Part shown: in pieces, positions 26,620 through 36,169 of the stretch | How the letters are laid out: each line of letters starts with the position of its first letter | How positions within the stretch are numbered: position 1 is the first letter of the stretch | NCBI GenBank assembly: GCA_937125455.1 | Contig: CAKZLK010000022.1 | Coordinates: forward strand, 40,248 to 104,247 | Direction: 5' to 3' | Source of the DNA: an uncultured Aequorivita sp. | GTDB lineage: Bacteria > Bacteroidota > Bacteroidia > Flavobacteriales > Flavobacteriaceae | Length of the DNA: 64,000 nt | Notes under the pieces: model-generated | Told to the model about the DNA's origin: nothing | What the model saw: only the letters and a program-made list of their open reading frames with translations | Databases searched by the model: none | Program-made: the position numbers and the translations under genes

Positions 26620-27249
26620 ATGGAACTGATATTAAAATATTTCCCACAACTTACTGATATTCAAAAAAATCAGTTTCAAATGTTGCAGGAATTATACGAA
26701 GACTGGAATTTGAAAATAAACGTCGTTTCCCGTAAGGATATTGACGAGCTTTATCTTCGCCATGTATTGCACTCGCTTGGAATTTCAAAAATACAACCGT
26801 TTCTTCCAGGTTCAAAAATTTTGGATGTTGGAACGGGAGGTGGGTTTCCGGGTATTCCTTTGGCAATCCTTTATCCAGAAGTGCACTTTCATCTTGTGGA
26901 TAGTATTGGAAAAAAAATAAAGGTTGTGGAAGAAGTAGTTGATGGTCTACAATTAAAAAACGTAAAAGCTACAAATGCACGTGTTGAAAGTGTGGCAGGG
27001 AAATATGATTTTATTGTAAGCCGCGCAGTTGCCCAAATGGAAACTTTTGTACATTGGATTAATGGTAAAATTGCCAAAAAAAGTATTCATGAGCGTAAGA
27101 ACGGAATTTTATACCTTAAGGGTGGCGATTTGGCTGAAGAGCTAAAATATTATCCAAAAGCCACAGTCTTTCCATTAAGTGATTTTTTTGAAGAAGATTT
27201 TTTTGAAACTAAAAGCGTTGTGCATTTGCCGTTGAAATATAAAGGCTAG
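26620..27249 (+). CDS. rsmG: 16S rRNA (guanine-N7) methyltransferase RsmG
   Basis: RsmG (GidB) methylates N7 of G527 (E. coli numbering) of 16S rRNA. Its 209 residues match the family length. The SAM-binding motif is KILDVGTGGGFPGIPLAI, preceded by NVVSRKDIDELYLRHVLHSL and followed by FIVSRAVAQMETFVHW. The gene converges on a Nudix hydrolase gene with 8 nt between stops. Confidence 0.96.
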   Translation: MELILKYFPQLTDIQKNQFQMLQELYEDWNLKINVVSRKDIDELYLRHVLHSLGISKIQPFLPGSKILDVGTGGGFPGIPLAILYPEVHFHLVDSIGKKIKVVEEVVDGLQLKNVKATNARVESVAGKYDFIVSRAVAQMETFVHWINGKIAKKSIHERKNGILYLKGGDLAEELKYYPKATVFPLSDFFEEDFFETKSVVHLPLKYKG

Positions 27250-27257
27250 TATTTCTT

Positions 27258-27821
27258 TTAACTATTACTCGTCAAAAGATACCATTGCAGTGCGAGAATT
27301 GTTTTCGCGTCCTTTAATTCTGAAATTTTAGAAGCTATTTCTGTAATAGGAACTTTTACCGTTTGAATGTCTTCATTTTCATTATCGTTTCCGCCGCCTT
27401 TGCCAGTTTTGTTTTTTTGGGAAACTTCTGCAAAGAATAAAAAAACGCGTTCCGTTGAAGCTCCTGGTGAAGTGTAGAAGTTAGCAATTCGCTTTGGTTT
27501 TTCTATTCTATATCCCAATTCTTCCATTACTTCACGAATTATGCAATCTTCTGGGCTTTCACTTTCTTCTATGGAGCCTGCTGGTATTTCCAAAAGCCAA
27601 CCGTCATTATTTTTGCAGCTTGGGTAGCGGAACTGTTTTGTCAATAGAAAGCTTTGGGTTTCTTTTTCAAGCAATAAAATGGCAACAGAGTCACCCCTTT
27701 CAAAAGCAAGGCGTTTGGTAGTTATTTGCTTTTTTTCAAAAGTATCATAAGTTACTTTCGCTTTGACTATTTTGTAATGGTCATTGAAAACTACGTTTTC
27801 TTCGCTAATGGAATACTTCAT
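27258..27821 (-). CDS. Nudix hydrolase, ADP-ribose pyrophosphatase type
   Basis: A Nudix pyrophosphohydrolase of 187 residues. The Nudix box is complete: G-x5-E-x7-REV-x-EE-x-G, written as GSIEESESPEDCIIREVMEE then LG, about residues 82-105. The preceding QFRYPSCKNNDGWLLEIPAG and the following FYTSPGASTERVFLFFAEV resemble NudF/ADP-ribose pyrophosphatases. The substrate is inferred from the subfamily. Confidence 0.9.
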   Translation of the reverse strand: MKYSISEENVVFNDHYKIVKAKVTYDTFEKKQITTKRLAFERGDSVAILLLEKETQSFLLTKQFRYPSCKNNDGWLLEIPAGSIEESESPEDCIIREVMEELGYRIEKPKRIANFYTSPGASTERVFLFFAEVSQKNKTGKGGGNDNENEDIQTVKVPITEIASKISELKDAKTILALQWYLLTSNS

Positions 27822-27877
27822 GTTAGATTTTTATTTTGAAACAATACCGGAGATTCAAGCTCTGGAAAATTTAAGAT

Positions 27878-27908
27878 AAAAAAAACCCCGAAGTTATCGG
27901 GGTTTTTT
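27878..27908 (-). terminator. Terminator of the Omp28-like T9SS gene
   Basis: Stem AACCCCG/CGGGGTT with a 7-nt loop, and A/T runs on both sides. It is 21 nt beyond the stop of the gene at 27930-29615 on the minus strand. Confidence 0.85.
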
Positions 27909-27929
27909 CAGAAAATTTAAAGATGTTTT

Positions 27930-29615
27930 TTATTTAGAAATCAGGAACTTTTTGGTAGCTACAAAATTGTCTTTTGAAATCTTCATAAAATAAGTTCCAG
28001 CTTGTAGCTGAGATACACTTATTTGAGCATCCATAGCGATGTTTTCTTGCGAAAGGATTAATTTTCCAAGAATATCAAAAACTTGGATGTTTGCATTTTC
28101 AGCATTCTTAACATTGATTGTTGAAGTTGCTGGGTTTGGATACAAGCTAATATTTTCAAGTTGATTTTGGTTTACGCCCAAAAGACCATTACTTGAAAAT
28201 GGAGATCTTTCACCATTACCATAATTTCCATTTGTATGGTATAATTCAGTTCCTTGATTGTCAGTAAGGGTTACTTCGCCACCTCCATTACTTGCAGTGT
28301 CCAAAACACGGAATTCATAGCAATCTGCTGGTAGTTCGAAAGTTTCGTTTACTACTTGTGGTGCATTGTTTGGATATGGACCACCGTGGTATAATGCGGT
28401 TCCATTGGAATCATAAACATACCATCTTACTTGGCTTCCGTTATTATCAACGTGAAATTCCAAATAAACTAAGCCTGTTCCTGCTGGTGCCTGATCAAAA
28501 GTTGTTGAGGCACTATTGTTAGCGTTGTTATCATCATTAGGTACGCTTACTTCAACCGTGTTTGTTCCTTGAGCATTGTAAGAAACTTCTGGAAGCTCAA
28601 TTGTTTCGGTATGAAGCGATAGTATATTTCCAGTCCAATTGTAAGTATGTGAATCTCCATTAACAGAGTAATCAATAGCTAAAGAAGTTATTGGGTTCTG
28701 GCCCAAGTTTTGAATTTGTACTTCTGGAGTAATTGTAGTATTACAAGTTGTTGGAAGATCAGTAATAGATCTTACGTTAGCATCATTAGCATTTGTAAGT
28801 CCTGTATAACTTGGATATGCTCTGTTACCACTAGGAATTTCTTGATGGGTATTTGAGATATATGCTACAACTTCCATATCAGCAAGTTCAGTAGGAATTC
28901 CGTTGTAATCCGCTGGAATAGGATAAGAATAAGTACGGTCAATAAAAGTATTAGTAGTAGTGGTGTTGATTACTTCACCCCACTGACCAGTAATCATTTC
29001 TACCAAACGATGCATATGTACGTAATTATTTCCCGCTCCACCCCCAGTTTGTGGGCCTAAAGTATTATTTTGTAGCAAAGCAACATTTAATAAATTTGTT
29101 GCTTCTGGACTATTACCTGTATAATACCCTTCAACGTGAACAGTTAGCACATTTGTGTTAACGTCAATGGAAGCCTCAACACCAACATTCACAACAGAAC
29201 CTATTGCCATTGTTTCGTTTGATGATTGCGCCCAAAAATTTCTATACATAGCTGTTCCGCCTGGAGTGTTTTCTCTTCCAGGAAAAACGTGTCTGTTAAT
29301 AGTTCCTGAAGGATAGCCTGTTAAACCAGTTTGGCCCACAATGGCATTTCCATAGGGTGTTCTAAAGTCTGGTTCACCAGGACTTGGAGTTGCATAACCT
29401 CCAACATGGATGTTAATAAGAGATACACGATCAGGATGAGCGTCTTGAATTCCTTTGGCAATAGCGTGCCCATCAGGACAGTATTGACAATGAATTCCTG
29501 TAAATTCTTCAAGGACTACGTTTTGATCTTGTGGCGAGGTTGATACAATTGTTTGACCATACGAGGCAAATGCAAAAAGTGCAATAACCAGGCCGAGGGG
29601 TAGTTTTTTAGACAT
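27930..29615 (-). CDS. Omp28-related T9SS-sorted protein with CxxC
   Basis: A 561-residue exported protein. A signal peptide (about residues 1-20) is followed by an Omp28-like domain with a thioredoxin-type fold: VVLEEFTGIHCQYCPDGHA has Cys43 and Cys46, and GLTGYPSGTINR provides the cis-Pro-like segment. The middle has CARDB-like beta repeats. A type A T9SS sorting domain ends the protein (NISLYPNPATSTINV through KKFLISK). A redox or disulfide role outside the cell is plausible but unproven. A second Omp28-like gene lies at 33120. Confidence 0.85.
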   Translation of the reverse strand: MSKKLPLGLVIALFAFASYGQTIVSTSPQDQNVVLEEFTGIHCQYCPDGHAIAKGIQDAHPDRVSLINIHVGGYATPSPGEPDFRTPYGNAIVGQTGLTGYPSGTINRHVFPGRENTPGGTAMYRNFWAQSSNETMAIGSVVNVGVEASIDVNTNVLTVHVEGYYTGNSPEATNLLNVALLQNNTLGPQTGGGAGNNYVHMHRLVEMITGQWGEVINTTTTNTFIDRTYSYPIPADYNGIPTELADMEVVAYISNTHQEIPSGNRAYPSYTGLTNANDANVRSITDLPTTCNTTITPEVQIQNLGQNPITSLAIDYSVNGDSHTYNWTGNILSLHTETIELPEVSYNAQGTNTVEVSVPNDDNNANNSASTTFDQAPAGTGLVYLEFHVDNNGSQVRWYVYDSNGTALYHGGPYPNNAPQVVNETFELPADCYEFRVLDTASNGGGEVTLTDNQGTELYHTNGNYGNGERSPFSSNGLLGVNQNQLENISLYPNPATSTINVKNAENANIQVFDILGKLILSQENIAMDAQISVSQLQAGTYFMKISKDNFVATKKFLISK

Positions 29616-29656
29616 GATTTTTAGAATTTATAATGTTGTGAAAATAAGTTTAGATA

Positions 29657-29664
29657 CAAATATA
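29657..29664 (-). promoter_or_regulatory. Candidate -7 element of the Omp28-like T9SS gene
   Basis: TATATTTG on the minus strand matches TAnnTTTG, 41 nt before the ATG at 29615. Confidence 0.4.
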
Positions 29665-29916
29665 TATGTTTATAATTTATTTTAATCTTTTGAAAAGCAA
29701 TTTTTTAAGACATAAATGTTAAAAAAATACAGTTGTTACAATAGTTTGTGCGATTGCTTGTCATTAGTGGATTATTTGAAATACTGAAAAAGCAAATCAT
29801 AAAAAGATTTTTTTTTAATTGTAGTTTGCTAAAAAAGGAAGGCTTTAATAAGACCATAAATGTTAAATAACTGAAATTGAATGCATCAAGAAGTGATGGT
29901 TTTTAATTTTTATCTT

Positions 29917-29924
29917 TACTTTTG
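29917..29924 (+). promoter_or_regulatory. Candidate -7 element of the 244-residue T9SS gene
   Basis: TACTTTTG matches TAnnTTTG, 51 nt before the ATG at 29976; no clear TTG at -33. Confidence 0.45.
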
Positions 29925-29975
29925 CAATACTTAGAAAAAATATTAATAATAGAAATTAACCCTAAAAACTAAAAA

Positions 29976-30710
29976 ATGAAAATTAAATTACTTCTTTTAA
30001 CTTTATTAGGATCTGTTGCTCTTGCCAATGCGCAGTATACAGTAACAGACATAAATGGAAATGAACTCCACGATGGCGATGTGTTGGAATTCGGAGTCTA
30101 TGGAAATAATACTGCAGCTAATTATGAGTTTTTCGTTACAAATGATAATCCTACAGAGACAATTTACACAAGAATTGAATTTGTTGATGCTGTAAATGCA
30201 ACGGGTGAATTTTTCGAATTGTGTTATGCGCTTCAGTGTTATACAAATCTTTCAGTGGGTTTCACTGTTCCTAATGCACCAGCTGTTTTTCCAATTGCTG
30301 TAGGTGAAGATTCAGGCTTTGGAAATCATTTCTTGAATGACGACCCAGGTAATGGCACGGATATTTTAGATTACGTTTTTGCATTTCACCAATATGAAGC
30401 AGATGGGGTTACTGAAATTGGAACACCTTTAACTTTTACATACCGTTACAATCCTACTTTGGGCGTGAACGACAATAGTAAGGTTAATTTAACTGTTCTT
30501 TCTACGGTTGTTTCCAATGACTTGAACTTAGATGTTAATGAACCAGTGAGTATGGTTGTTTACGATTTGCGCGGACGTATTGTTAAACAAGCACGTTTTG
30601 AAACAGGTCGCCAAACAATTAATATGTCTGATCTAAGTGCTCAAGCTTATATCCTTAAATTCAGCAATGAAAAAGGAGCTACGCAGACTACAAAGATTAT
30701 TGTTCAATAA
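29976..30710 (+). CDS. Small T9SS-sorted protein of unknown function
   Basis: A 244-residue secreted protein. The signal peptide MKIKLLLLTLLGSVALANA is followed by a domain of about 140 residues that I do not recognise. It has ELCYALQCYTNLSVG, with two cysteines that could pair, and the acidic stretch NHFLNDDPGNGTDILDYVF. A type A T9SS sorting domain of about 75 residues closes it (VYDLRGRIVKQA through TTKIIVQ). It is divergent from the Omp28-like gene and ends in a strong terminator. Confidence 0.82.
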   Translation: MKIKLLLLTLLGSVALANAQYTVTDINGNELHDGDVLEFGVYGNNTAANYEFFVTNDNPTETIYTRIEFVDAVNATGEFFELCYALQCYTNLSVGFTVPNAPAVFPIAVGEDSGFGNHFLNDDPGNGTDILDYVFAFHQYEADGVTEIGTPLTFTYRYNPTLGVNDNSKVNLTVLSTVVSNDLNLDVNEPVSMVVYDLRGRIVKQARFETGRQTINMSDLSAQAYILKFSNEKGATQTTKIIVQ

Positions 30711-30728
30711 CAATAAATAAAAACTTTA

Positions 30729-30767
30729 AAAAAAATGCCCCGAAGAATCCTTCGGGGCATTTTTTTT
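30729..30767. terminator. Bidirectional terminator
   Basis: A 15-bp stem AAAAATGCCCCGAAG / CTTCGGGGCATTTTT with a 4-nt loop lies between the convergent T9SS and DUF6029 genes. Confidence 0.93.
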
Positions 30768-30782
30768 ATGAATAGTTGTTCT

Positions 30783-32444
30783 TTAGAAAGTAACAACTAG
30801 ATTGGCAGTTAAGCCAGTATTTTCAGGTACAAATCTACATACCCCACCAACACAAATTAAACCACCGCGCTGACGGCCATAGTTTAATGCAAAACGTGCA
30901 GAGCCTTTGGAATAACTTCCGCCAAAACTGTAGTAGTGGATTTTTCCTTCGCCTTCATAATTCCACGCATCTGCTGCGTACAGGGTAAGTGCAGAGCTAA
31001 AGTTGTATTCCAATACTCCAGCGGCCCAGTTTTTTCTATCAACATTTTTTCTGCTTTTATCTATCCAAAGATGTTGTAGTTCCATACGTAAGGCTTTTCC
31101 GCCCTCAAAGCGGCGGGTTGCTTCAATTACAGCAATTTGCGCTCTAATGTCACCTTGTATACCCAATGGCCCACCTTCAGTAACACCTTTGTCAATAATT
31201 ACATCCTGAAAGGTGGCTACAGAGCTCCATTTTGAAGACCAACGGTTTTTGATTTCAATGTTAAGATCGCGGAAATAACGAGAACCATCACCAATAAATT
31301 TTGCATCATAGGTTTGCTCGGCAACATTATAAGTTGCTTCAAGACCCGCCCAATAAGAAAAGTTTCCAGCTAGCTTGGTGCCAAATTTTCCAAAGAATGA
31401 TTCTTTATCAAAAGAATAATAAACATCAACTTGCGTTCCTACCTCACCAGCTCTTTTTTCGGTATCATCAAAAAGCAAACGCGGTTGGGCATTATATACA
31501 TATATATTTGACAATAAATAATCGTGCTGCTTTGTTAGTGCGGGAACATAGTTTACAATTTGTTCGTTATACACATTTCCTTCAGCATAACGGTCTGCGT
31601 AAAAGCTGAAATTTTCCAATCTTCTGAAGGTAGAATTAATTCCCAATCCTTTTTGAGCATATCCCAGGTTTACCTGAAGTGCTGTGCCGTCAAAAAGTTG
31701 TGGAGAGGAAACTTCACCTTCGTTAACAAGTACGTCTGGATCTTTTGTTATCGCTTCAACACCTCCATAGAAATTTTTTGCAACAAAATCCAATCTTCCG
31801 CCATAGGCATTAATATTTGCCGGAATGGAATCATTAGCACCATTTGATTGATAACGGCCTACATAGCTTGCGCCCAATTTCAAATCAACAGCATCCACCT
31901 TCATAAGTCCACTTAAATCTAAATTAGCATCAAGGCCTTGCATTACACCTTCAGATACATCAAAGCCGTTTCTTACTTGACCGTAAACACCAGTTATGTC
32001 TAGATTTGCCGTTGGAGTAAATTTTACGCGCAGTCCTTTTAAGGCATTGTTGATACCCAATTGGCGATCTTCCCATGTTCTAAGAATCAAACCGCTACCA
32101 AATTGCTCATAAAAATAACCTCCAGTAACATCTAGAGTTTCATTTTTAAAATTCAAATAGTAGGTTCCAATTCCATTTTGATTTTCCCAAGTTGGAGAAT
32201 ATCCTAATAAAACGGTTGGGAGATATGCTTCATATTGAACTCCAGCGGTGAATTTTCCCAGTGAATAATTAAATTGGAAGTAATTATTAGATCTGAAACG
32301 GTCCTCTGGTGTGTCGAAACCAATTTTATCATCTGGCACAAGCCATTGTGAGTTCGATTCAAGGCCTCCAAAAAAGTAGCCGTTGTCTTGCGAAAAGGAG
32401 ATGGCGCCCATGAGCATAAAGGCTCCAATAATAAGTTTTTTCAT
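30783..32444 (-). CDS. DUF6029-family outer-membrane protein
   Basis: A 553-residue exported protein with signal peptide MKKLIIGAFMLMGAISFS. The body has alternating hydrophobic residues and many aromatic-ended beta strands (for example GTYYLNFKNETLDVTGGYF and ALTLYAADAWNYEGEG). The last strand is NLVVTF, ending in Phe, as in outer-membrane barrels. I recall this as DUF6029; the barrel assignment is inference. It lies 24 nt after a tlpA-like gene, so the pair is probably one transcript. Function unknown. Confidence 0.78.
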   Translation of the reverse strand: MKKLIIGAFMLMGAISFSQDNGYFFGGLESNSQWLVPDDKIGFDTPEDRFRSNNYFQFNYSLGKFTAGVQYEAYLPTVLLGYSPTWENQNGIGTYYLNFKNETLDVTGGYFYEQFGSGLILRTWEDRQLGINNALKGLRVKFTPTANLDITGVYGQVRNGFDVSEGVMQGLDANLDLSGLMKVDAVDLKLGASYVGRYQSNGANDSIPANINAYGGRLDFVAKNFYGGVEAITKDPDVLVNEGEVSSPQLFDGTALQVNLGYAQKGLGINSTFRRLENFSFYADRYAEGNVYNEQIVNYVPALTKQHDYLLSNIYVYNAQPRLLFDDTEKRAGEVGTQVDVYYSFDKESFFGKFGTKLAGNFSYWAGLEATYNVAEQTYDAKFIGDGSRYFRDLNIEIKNRWSSKWSSVATFQDVIIDKGVTEGGPLGIQGDIRAQIAVIEATRRFEGGKALRMELQHLWIDKSRKNVDRKNWAAGVLEYNFSSALTLYAADAWNYEGEGKIHYYSFGGSYSKGSARFALNYGRQRGGLICVGGVCRFVPENTGLTANLVVTF

Positions 32445-32468
32445 TATATAGGTTTGGTTGGTAAATTT

Positions 32469-32960
32469 TTAATTAGCTACAGTGGAAAATTCCTTTATTT
32501 TTTCATAAAGTTCCATCTCTGCGCCTGGGCTATAGCCAGAATGTCTGTATACGATCTTATTGTTTTTCACTAAAAGGGTCAAAGGTACAGTAGCTGCGCC
32601 CACGGCCCGTTTAAAATCATTATTGGTGTCTAGAAGAACAGTGTAGTCCCAACCTTTTCCATTTACCAATGGCTTTACACGTTTCACGCCGCGACTATCG
32701 TCTATAGAAACGGCATAGAGTTTTACATTGGTTTCAGCTTGCCAATCTGGATATATTTCACTGATGGCATCCAACTCTTTTATGCACGGAACGCACCAAG
32801 TTGCCCAGAGGGATACTACAACTACATTATCATCAGTAGATAAATCGTTTGAATTGATAGGTTTGCCATCTAAGGTGGTCATGTCAATTTTTGGCAAATC
32901 ATTTTGAGCAATGGCACCGATTGTAACCAATACAAAAAGAAGGGAGAGTAATTTTTTCAT
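32469..32960 (-). CDS. TlpA-like exported thioredoxin
   Basis: A thiol-disulfide oxidoreductase of the TlpA/ResA type, 163 residues. The signal peptide MKKLLSLLFVLVTIGAIAQ is followed by a thioredoxin fold. The active site is WATWCVPC (Cys56 and Cys59), and the cis-Pro segment is AATVPLTLL. It probably acts in the periplasm. It is the first gene before the DUF6029 gene and is divergent from an Omp28-like lipoprotein gene that also has CxxC. Confidence 0.92.
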   Translation of the reverse strand: MKKLLSLLFVLVTIGAIAQNDLPKIDMTTLDGKPINSNDLSTDDNVVVVSLWATWCVPCIKELDAISEIYPDWQAETNVKLYAVSIDDSRGVKRVKPLVNGKGWDYTVLLDTNNDFKRAVGAATVPLTLLVKNNKIVYRHSGYSPGAEMELYEKIKEFSTVAN

Positions 32961-33020
32961 CCAATAAATATTAAAAATTAATTAAAGAGTAGCAATATTA
33001 AGTTTTTTTTAATAAAAACT

Positions 33021-33028
33021 TAAATTTG
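33021..33028 (+). promoter_or_regulatory. Candidate -7 element of the Omp28-like lipoprotein gene
   Basis: TAAATTTG matches TAnnTTTG, 91 nt before the ATG at 33120. The AT-rich context makes chance matches likely. Confidence 0.3.
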
Positions 33029-33119
33029 TATTGCTGAAAGTTATGGATTTAACATTCCAAAATCGTGCCTTTTTTTATAAATGCTTTATATTAGCCCACT
33101 ATATAATTAATTATTTCTT

Positions 33120-34427
33120 ATGAAGACCTACCCTTATTTTAAAATTTTGTCCCTTTTTGCTTTTATAGCAATCGTAGGGTGTAGTAAAAAGGAAGACCCT
33201 ATTGGGGCTCCAACAGAAAGCCTATCGATTACACTTAAAAGTGACGCAGGTGATAACGAACTGGAAGTATTATCTGTAGACCAATTAGTTAATTTTACAA
33301 TTACCGGGAGTGATGGGGAAGATTATACCTCTTCCGCAAAATTATTTGTGAACGACTCTGAAATACAGGGCTCTTCGTACACTTTTTCAACCACAGGCAC
33401 TTTTGCTGTAAAAGCTCTTTACGGAAGTGCTTCCAGTAACATTCTTAACTTTGAAGTGTTAGCAGACACAGAGCGCGCACTCACTTTAGATGTTTCAAGA
33501 GCCATGAATGATCAAACAATTACTTTTGGCTTGCTGGACAATAGTGGAACCAATACCGCTTCAGACGCTACTTTTTATGTAAATGGAGCTGCAATTTCTG
33601 GATTTACCTATTCTTCCGCAACAGAAGGAAGTTTTCTTGTTTATGCCGAGTATATGGTAAATGGTCAAACACTTACAACTCCTGAGAAAAGCTTTACGGT
33701 TTATATTCCAAAAAGAAATGTAGTTCTTGAAGATTACACAGGTGTGTGGTGTGGCTTTTGTTTAAAGGCTTTGGTGGCTATGGACTCGATAAAAGCATTA
33801 ACCGATCATGTTTCAGTTCTTGCAATCCACGAATCAGGATCAATTACCGATCCGATGGATTTTCCACAAATTGATGATCTTCAGGCTGAATTTGGTGTAC
33901 CTGATAGTTTCCCACAGACACAATTAAACAGGACCGTTCCATGGAATTCTTCTACTCTTATTTATGATTATGATGCCGTAACAAGTATTGCTGGTTTAGA
34001 AACAGATCTTTCCATTGCTATCAATTCACAAATTAGTGGTTCTACACTATCTGTGGATGCAAAAGTGATTTACAAAAATGGTTCAGAACCTGGTGATAAA
34101 TTAGTAGTGTATCTATTGGAAAGTGGAATTATTGCAGATCAGGAAAATTATTTTACTAATAATCCAAACAGTCCTTATTATGGAGCGGGAAATCCAATTG
34201 TAGATTTTGTTCACGATGACGCGCTGCGGAATACACTTTCAGGACTTTTCGGGGATAATATCCCTCAAACTTCTGCTTACCAAGAATATAAAAAGACTTA
34301 TACTTTTACAATTCCTGCGGAATACAATGCAGATAATTTAAGCTTTGTTGTAATGGTTGTAAAAGCTGATAATAGTGCCAAAAACTCACAACACGCTGAG
34401 TTGGGTGAGAACAAAAATTATCAATAA
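33120..34427 (+). CDS. Omp28-related lipoprotein with CxxC
   Basis: A 435-residue lipoprotein. The signal peptide ends in the lipobox AIVGC (Cys21), followed by SKKED, whose charge fits surface export. About residues 30-195 are two beta-sandwich units. The Omp28-like domain starts near residue 200: VVLEDYTGVWCGFCLKA (CxxC) and DSFPQTQLNR, the same two landmarks as in the gene at 27930. Without a T9SS sorting domain it is held by lipid. A disulfide-related role is inferred only. Confidence 0.85.
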   Translation: MKTYPYFKILSLFAFIAIVGCSKKEDPIGAPTESLSITLKSDAGDNELEVLSVDQLVNFTITGSDGEDYTSSAKLFVNDSEIQGSSYTFSTTGTFAVKALYGSASSNILNFEVLADTERALTLDVSRAMNDQTITFGLLDNSGTNTASDATFYVNGAAISGFTYSSATEGSFLVYAEYMVNGQTLTTPEKSFTVYIPKRNVVLEDYTGVWCGFCLKALVAMDSIKALTDHVSVLAIHESGSITDPMDFPQIDDLQAEFGVPDSFPQTQLNRTVPWNSSTLIYDYDAVTSIAGLETDLSIAINSQISGSTLSVDAKVIYKNGSEPGDKLVVYLLESGIIADQENYFTNNPNSPYYGAGNPIVDFVHDDALRNTLSGLFGDNIPQTSAYQEYKKTYTFTIPAEYNADNLSFVVMVVKADNSAKNSQHAELGENKNYQ

Positions 34428-34447
34428 GTACAGTTCCTTTAAAATTG

Positions 34448-34485
34448 AAAAACCCATTCTGGAATAATCCAGAATGGGTTTTTTT
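34448..34485. terminator. Bidirectional terminator between the Omp28-like lipoprotein gene and pruA
   Basis: Stem AACCCATTCTGG/CCAGAATGGGTT (12 bp) with a 6-nt loop, A-rich on the left and T7 on the right. Confidence 0.92.
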
Positions 34486-34503
34486 ATCAATTTGAATAAA
34501 CGT

Positions 34504-36129
34504 TTATCCCAAGAAGGGGTATCTGTAATCCGTAGGTGAAACAAAGGTTTCTTTTACCATTCTTGGAGAAATCCATCGGTAAAGATTCAGTTTACTTCCT
34601 GCTTTATCGTTAGTTCCGCTGGCACGTGCACCACCAAAAGGTTGTTGGCCAACAACAGCTCCAGTAGGCTTGTCGTTAAGGTAGAAATTACCTGCGGCAT
34701 TTTCCAGGATTTTCACAGCTTCTTCCAAGGCATATCTGTCTTCACTGAAAACCGCACCTGTTAAAGCATATTCACTTGTCTCATCAACTAAATGAAGGGT
34801 TTCTTCCCACTTTTTATCGTCAAAAACATAAACTGTTAAAACGGGGCCAAAAAGCTCGGTACACATAGTTGTGTATTTAGGGTCTTTAGTTACGATTACA
34901 GTTGGTTCAATAAAGTAACCTTTACTCTTATCGTAATTGCCACCAGCAATTATTTCTACATTTTTGTCATTCTTTGCTGCGTCTATATATTTTGCTAGTT
35001 TATCAAAAGCCCCTTCGTGTATTACCGCTGTAATGAAATTGCTCATATCTTCGGGTGAACCCATTTTGAACGAGCTGAGGTCTGCGACCAAATCATTTTT
35101 AACATCTTTCCAAATACTTTCAGAAATATAGCAACGGCTAGCAGCACTACATTTTTGTCCTTGAAATTCAAAAGCACCTCTACTCATTGCCGTTGCAACC
35201 TGTTTTGGGTTCGAAGATTTATGAGCGACGATAAAATCCTTTCCGCCGGTTTCGCCCACAATTCGTGGATAGGTTTTGTAATTGTGGATATTGGTCCCAA
35301 CTTTTTGCCAAATATCCTTGAAAACATGTGTTGAGCCAGTAAAGTGAATTCCACTGAAATCTGGACTTGCAAGTATCGTATCAGTAATCATTACCGGATC
35401 ACCCATTACCATATTTATTACTCCTGCAGGAACGCCAGCTTCTCTGAAAACGTCCAAAACAACTTTTGCTGAATAAACCTGACTGTCACTAGGCTTCCAT
35501 AGAACGACATTGCCCATTAACGCGGCACTTGCGGGAAGGTTTCCGGCAATAGCAGTGAAGTTAAAGGGAGTAATTGCATATACAAAACCTTCTAAAGGAC
35601 GGTATTCAATTCGGTTCCAGGCAGCGGAAGTAGATTCTGGCTGTTCCGCATATATTTCAGTCATATACTGCACATTGAATCGCAAGAAATCGATAAGCTC
35701 GCAAGCGGAATCAATTTCTGCCTGATATATATTTTTAGATTGCGCAAGCATAGTCGCTGCGTTTATTTTTGCTCTATAAGGTCCAGCAATTAATTCTGCC
35801 GCACGAAGGAAGATACCTGCGCGCTGTTCCCAAGGCATTGCTGCCCATTTTTTTCTAGCTTCCAAGGCAGTTGCAATAGCTTCTTCCACATTTTCTTTGG
35901 TCGCTTTATGATAAGTTCCCAACACGTGCTTGTGGTCGTGCGGAGGGGACATAGTAGCGGTTTCCTTGGTTTTTACTTCTTTGCCATTGATAAAGAGAGG
36001 TACGTCCACTTTTGTGTCGTACATTTTTTTATAAGTGTCAAGTACTTCTTTTCGCTCTGGTGAACCCGGCTCATAGCTTTTTATAGGCTCATTTACGGCG
36101 ATTGGTACTTCAAAAAATCCATTTCCCAT
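34504..36129 (-). CDS. pruA: L-glutamate gamma-semialdehyde dehydrogenase
   Basis: PruA oxidises glutamate 5-semialdehyde (from 1-pyrroline-5-carboxylate) to glutamate with NAD+, the second step of proline breakdown. Its 541 residues match the stand-alone type. The catalytic Cys is in FEFQGQKCSAASRC and the general base in VGETGGKDF; the substrate region has PFGGARASGTNDKAG near the C-terminus. No putA-type proline dehydrogenase is adjacent in the window. The gene is monocistronic. Confidence 0.96.
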   Translation of the reverse strand: MGNGFFEVPIAVNEPIKSYEPGSPERKEVLDTYKKMYDTKVDVPLFINGKEVKTKETATMSPPHDHKHVLGTYHKATKENVEEAIATALEARKKWAAMPWEQRAGIFLRAAELIAGPYRAKINAATMLAQSKNIYQAEIDSACELIDFLRFNVQYMTEIYAEQPESTSAAWNRIEYRPLEGFVYAITPFNFTAIAGNLPASAALMGNVVLWKPSDSQVYSAKVVLDVFREAGVPAGVINMVMGDPVMITDTILASPDFSGIHFTGSTHVFKDIWQKVGTNIHNYKTYPRIVGETGGKDFIVAHKSSNPKQVATAMSRGAFEFQGQKCSAASRCYISESIWKDVKNDLVADLSSFKMGSPEDMSNFITAVIHEGAFDKLAKYIDAAKNDKNVEIIAGGNYDKSKGYFIEPTVIVTKDPKYTTMCTELFGPVLTVYVFDDKKWEETLHLVDETSEYALTGAVFSEDRYALEEAVKILENAAGNFYLNDKPTGAVVGQQPFGGARASGTNDKAGSKLNLYRWISPRMVKETFVSPTDYRYPFLG

Positions 36130-36161
36130 AACTTTTTTATTTTTTCTGTTTATGAAGAGTG

Positions 36162-36169
36162 CAAAGGTA
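36162..36169 (-). promoter_or_regulatory. pruA: Candidate pruA -7 element
   Basis: TACCTTTG on the minus strand matches TAnnTTTG, 32 nt before the pruA ATG. Confidence 0.45.

Larger units (their letters stand above)
29616..29975. other. Intergenic region with divergent promoters
   Basis: A 360-nt AT-rich gap between two divergent T9SS genes. Apart from candidate -7 elements on each strand I see no ORF, RNA gene or repeat. Confidence 0.6.

Noticed and set aside
32352..32360. GTTCGATTC, resembling a tRNA T-loop
   Set aside because: It lies inside the DUF6029 coding frame and no acceptor stem or other arms can be folded around it.
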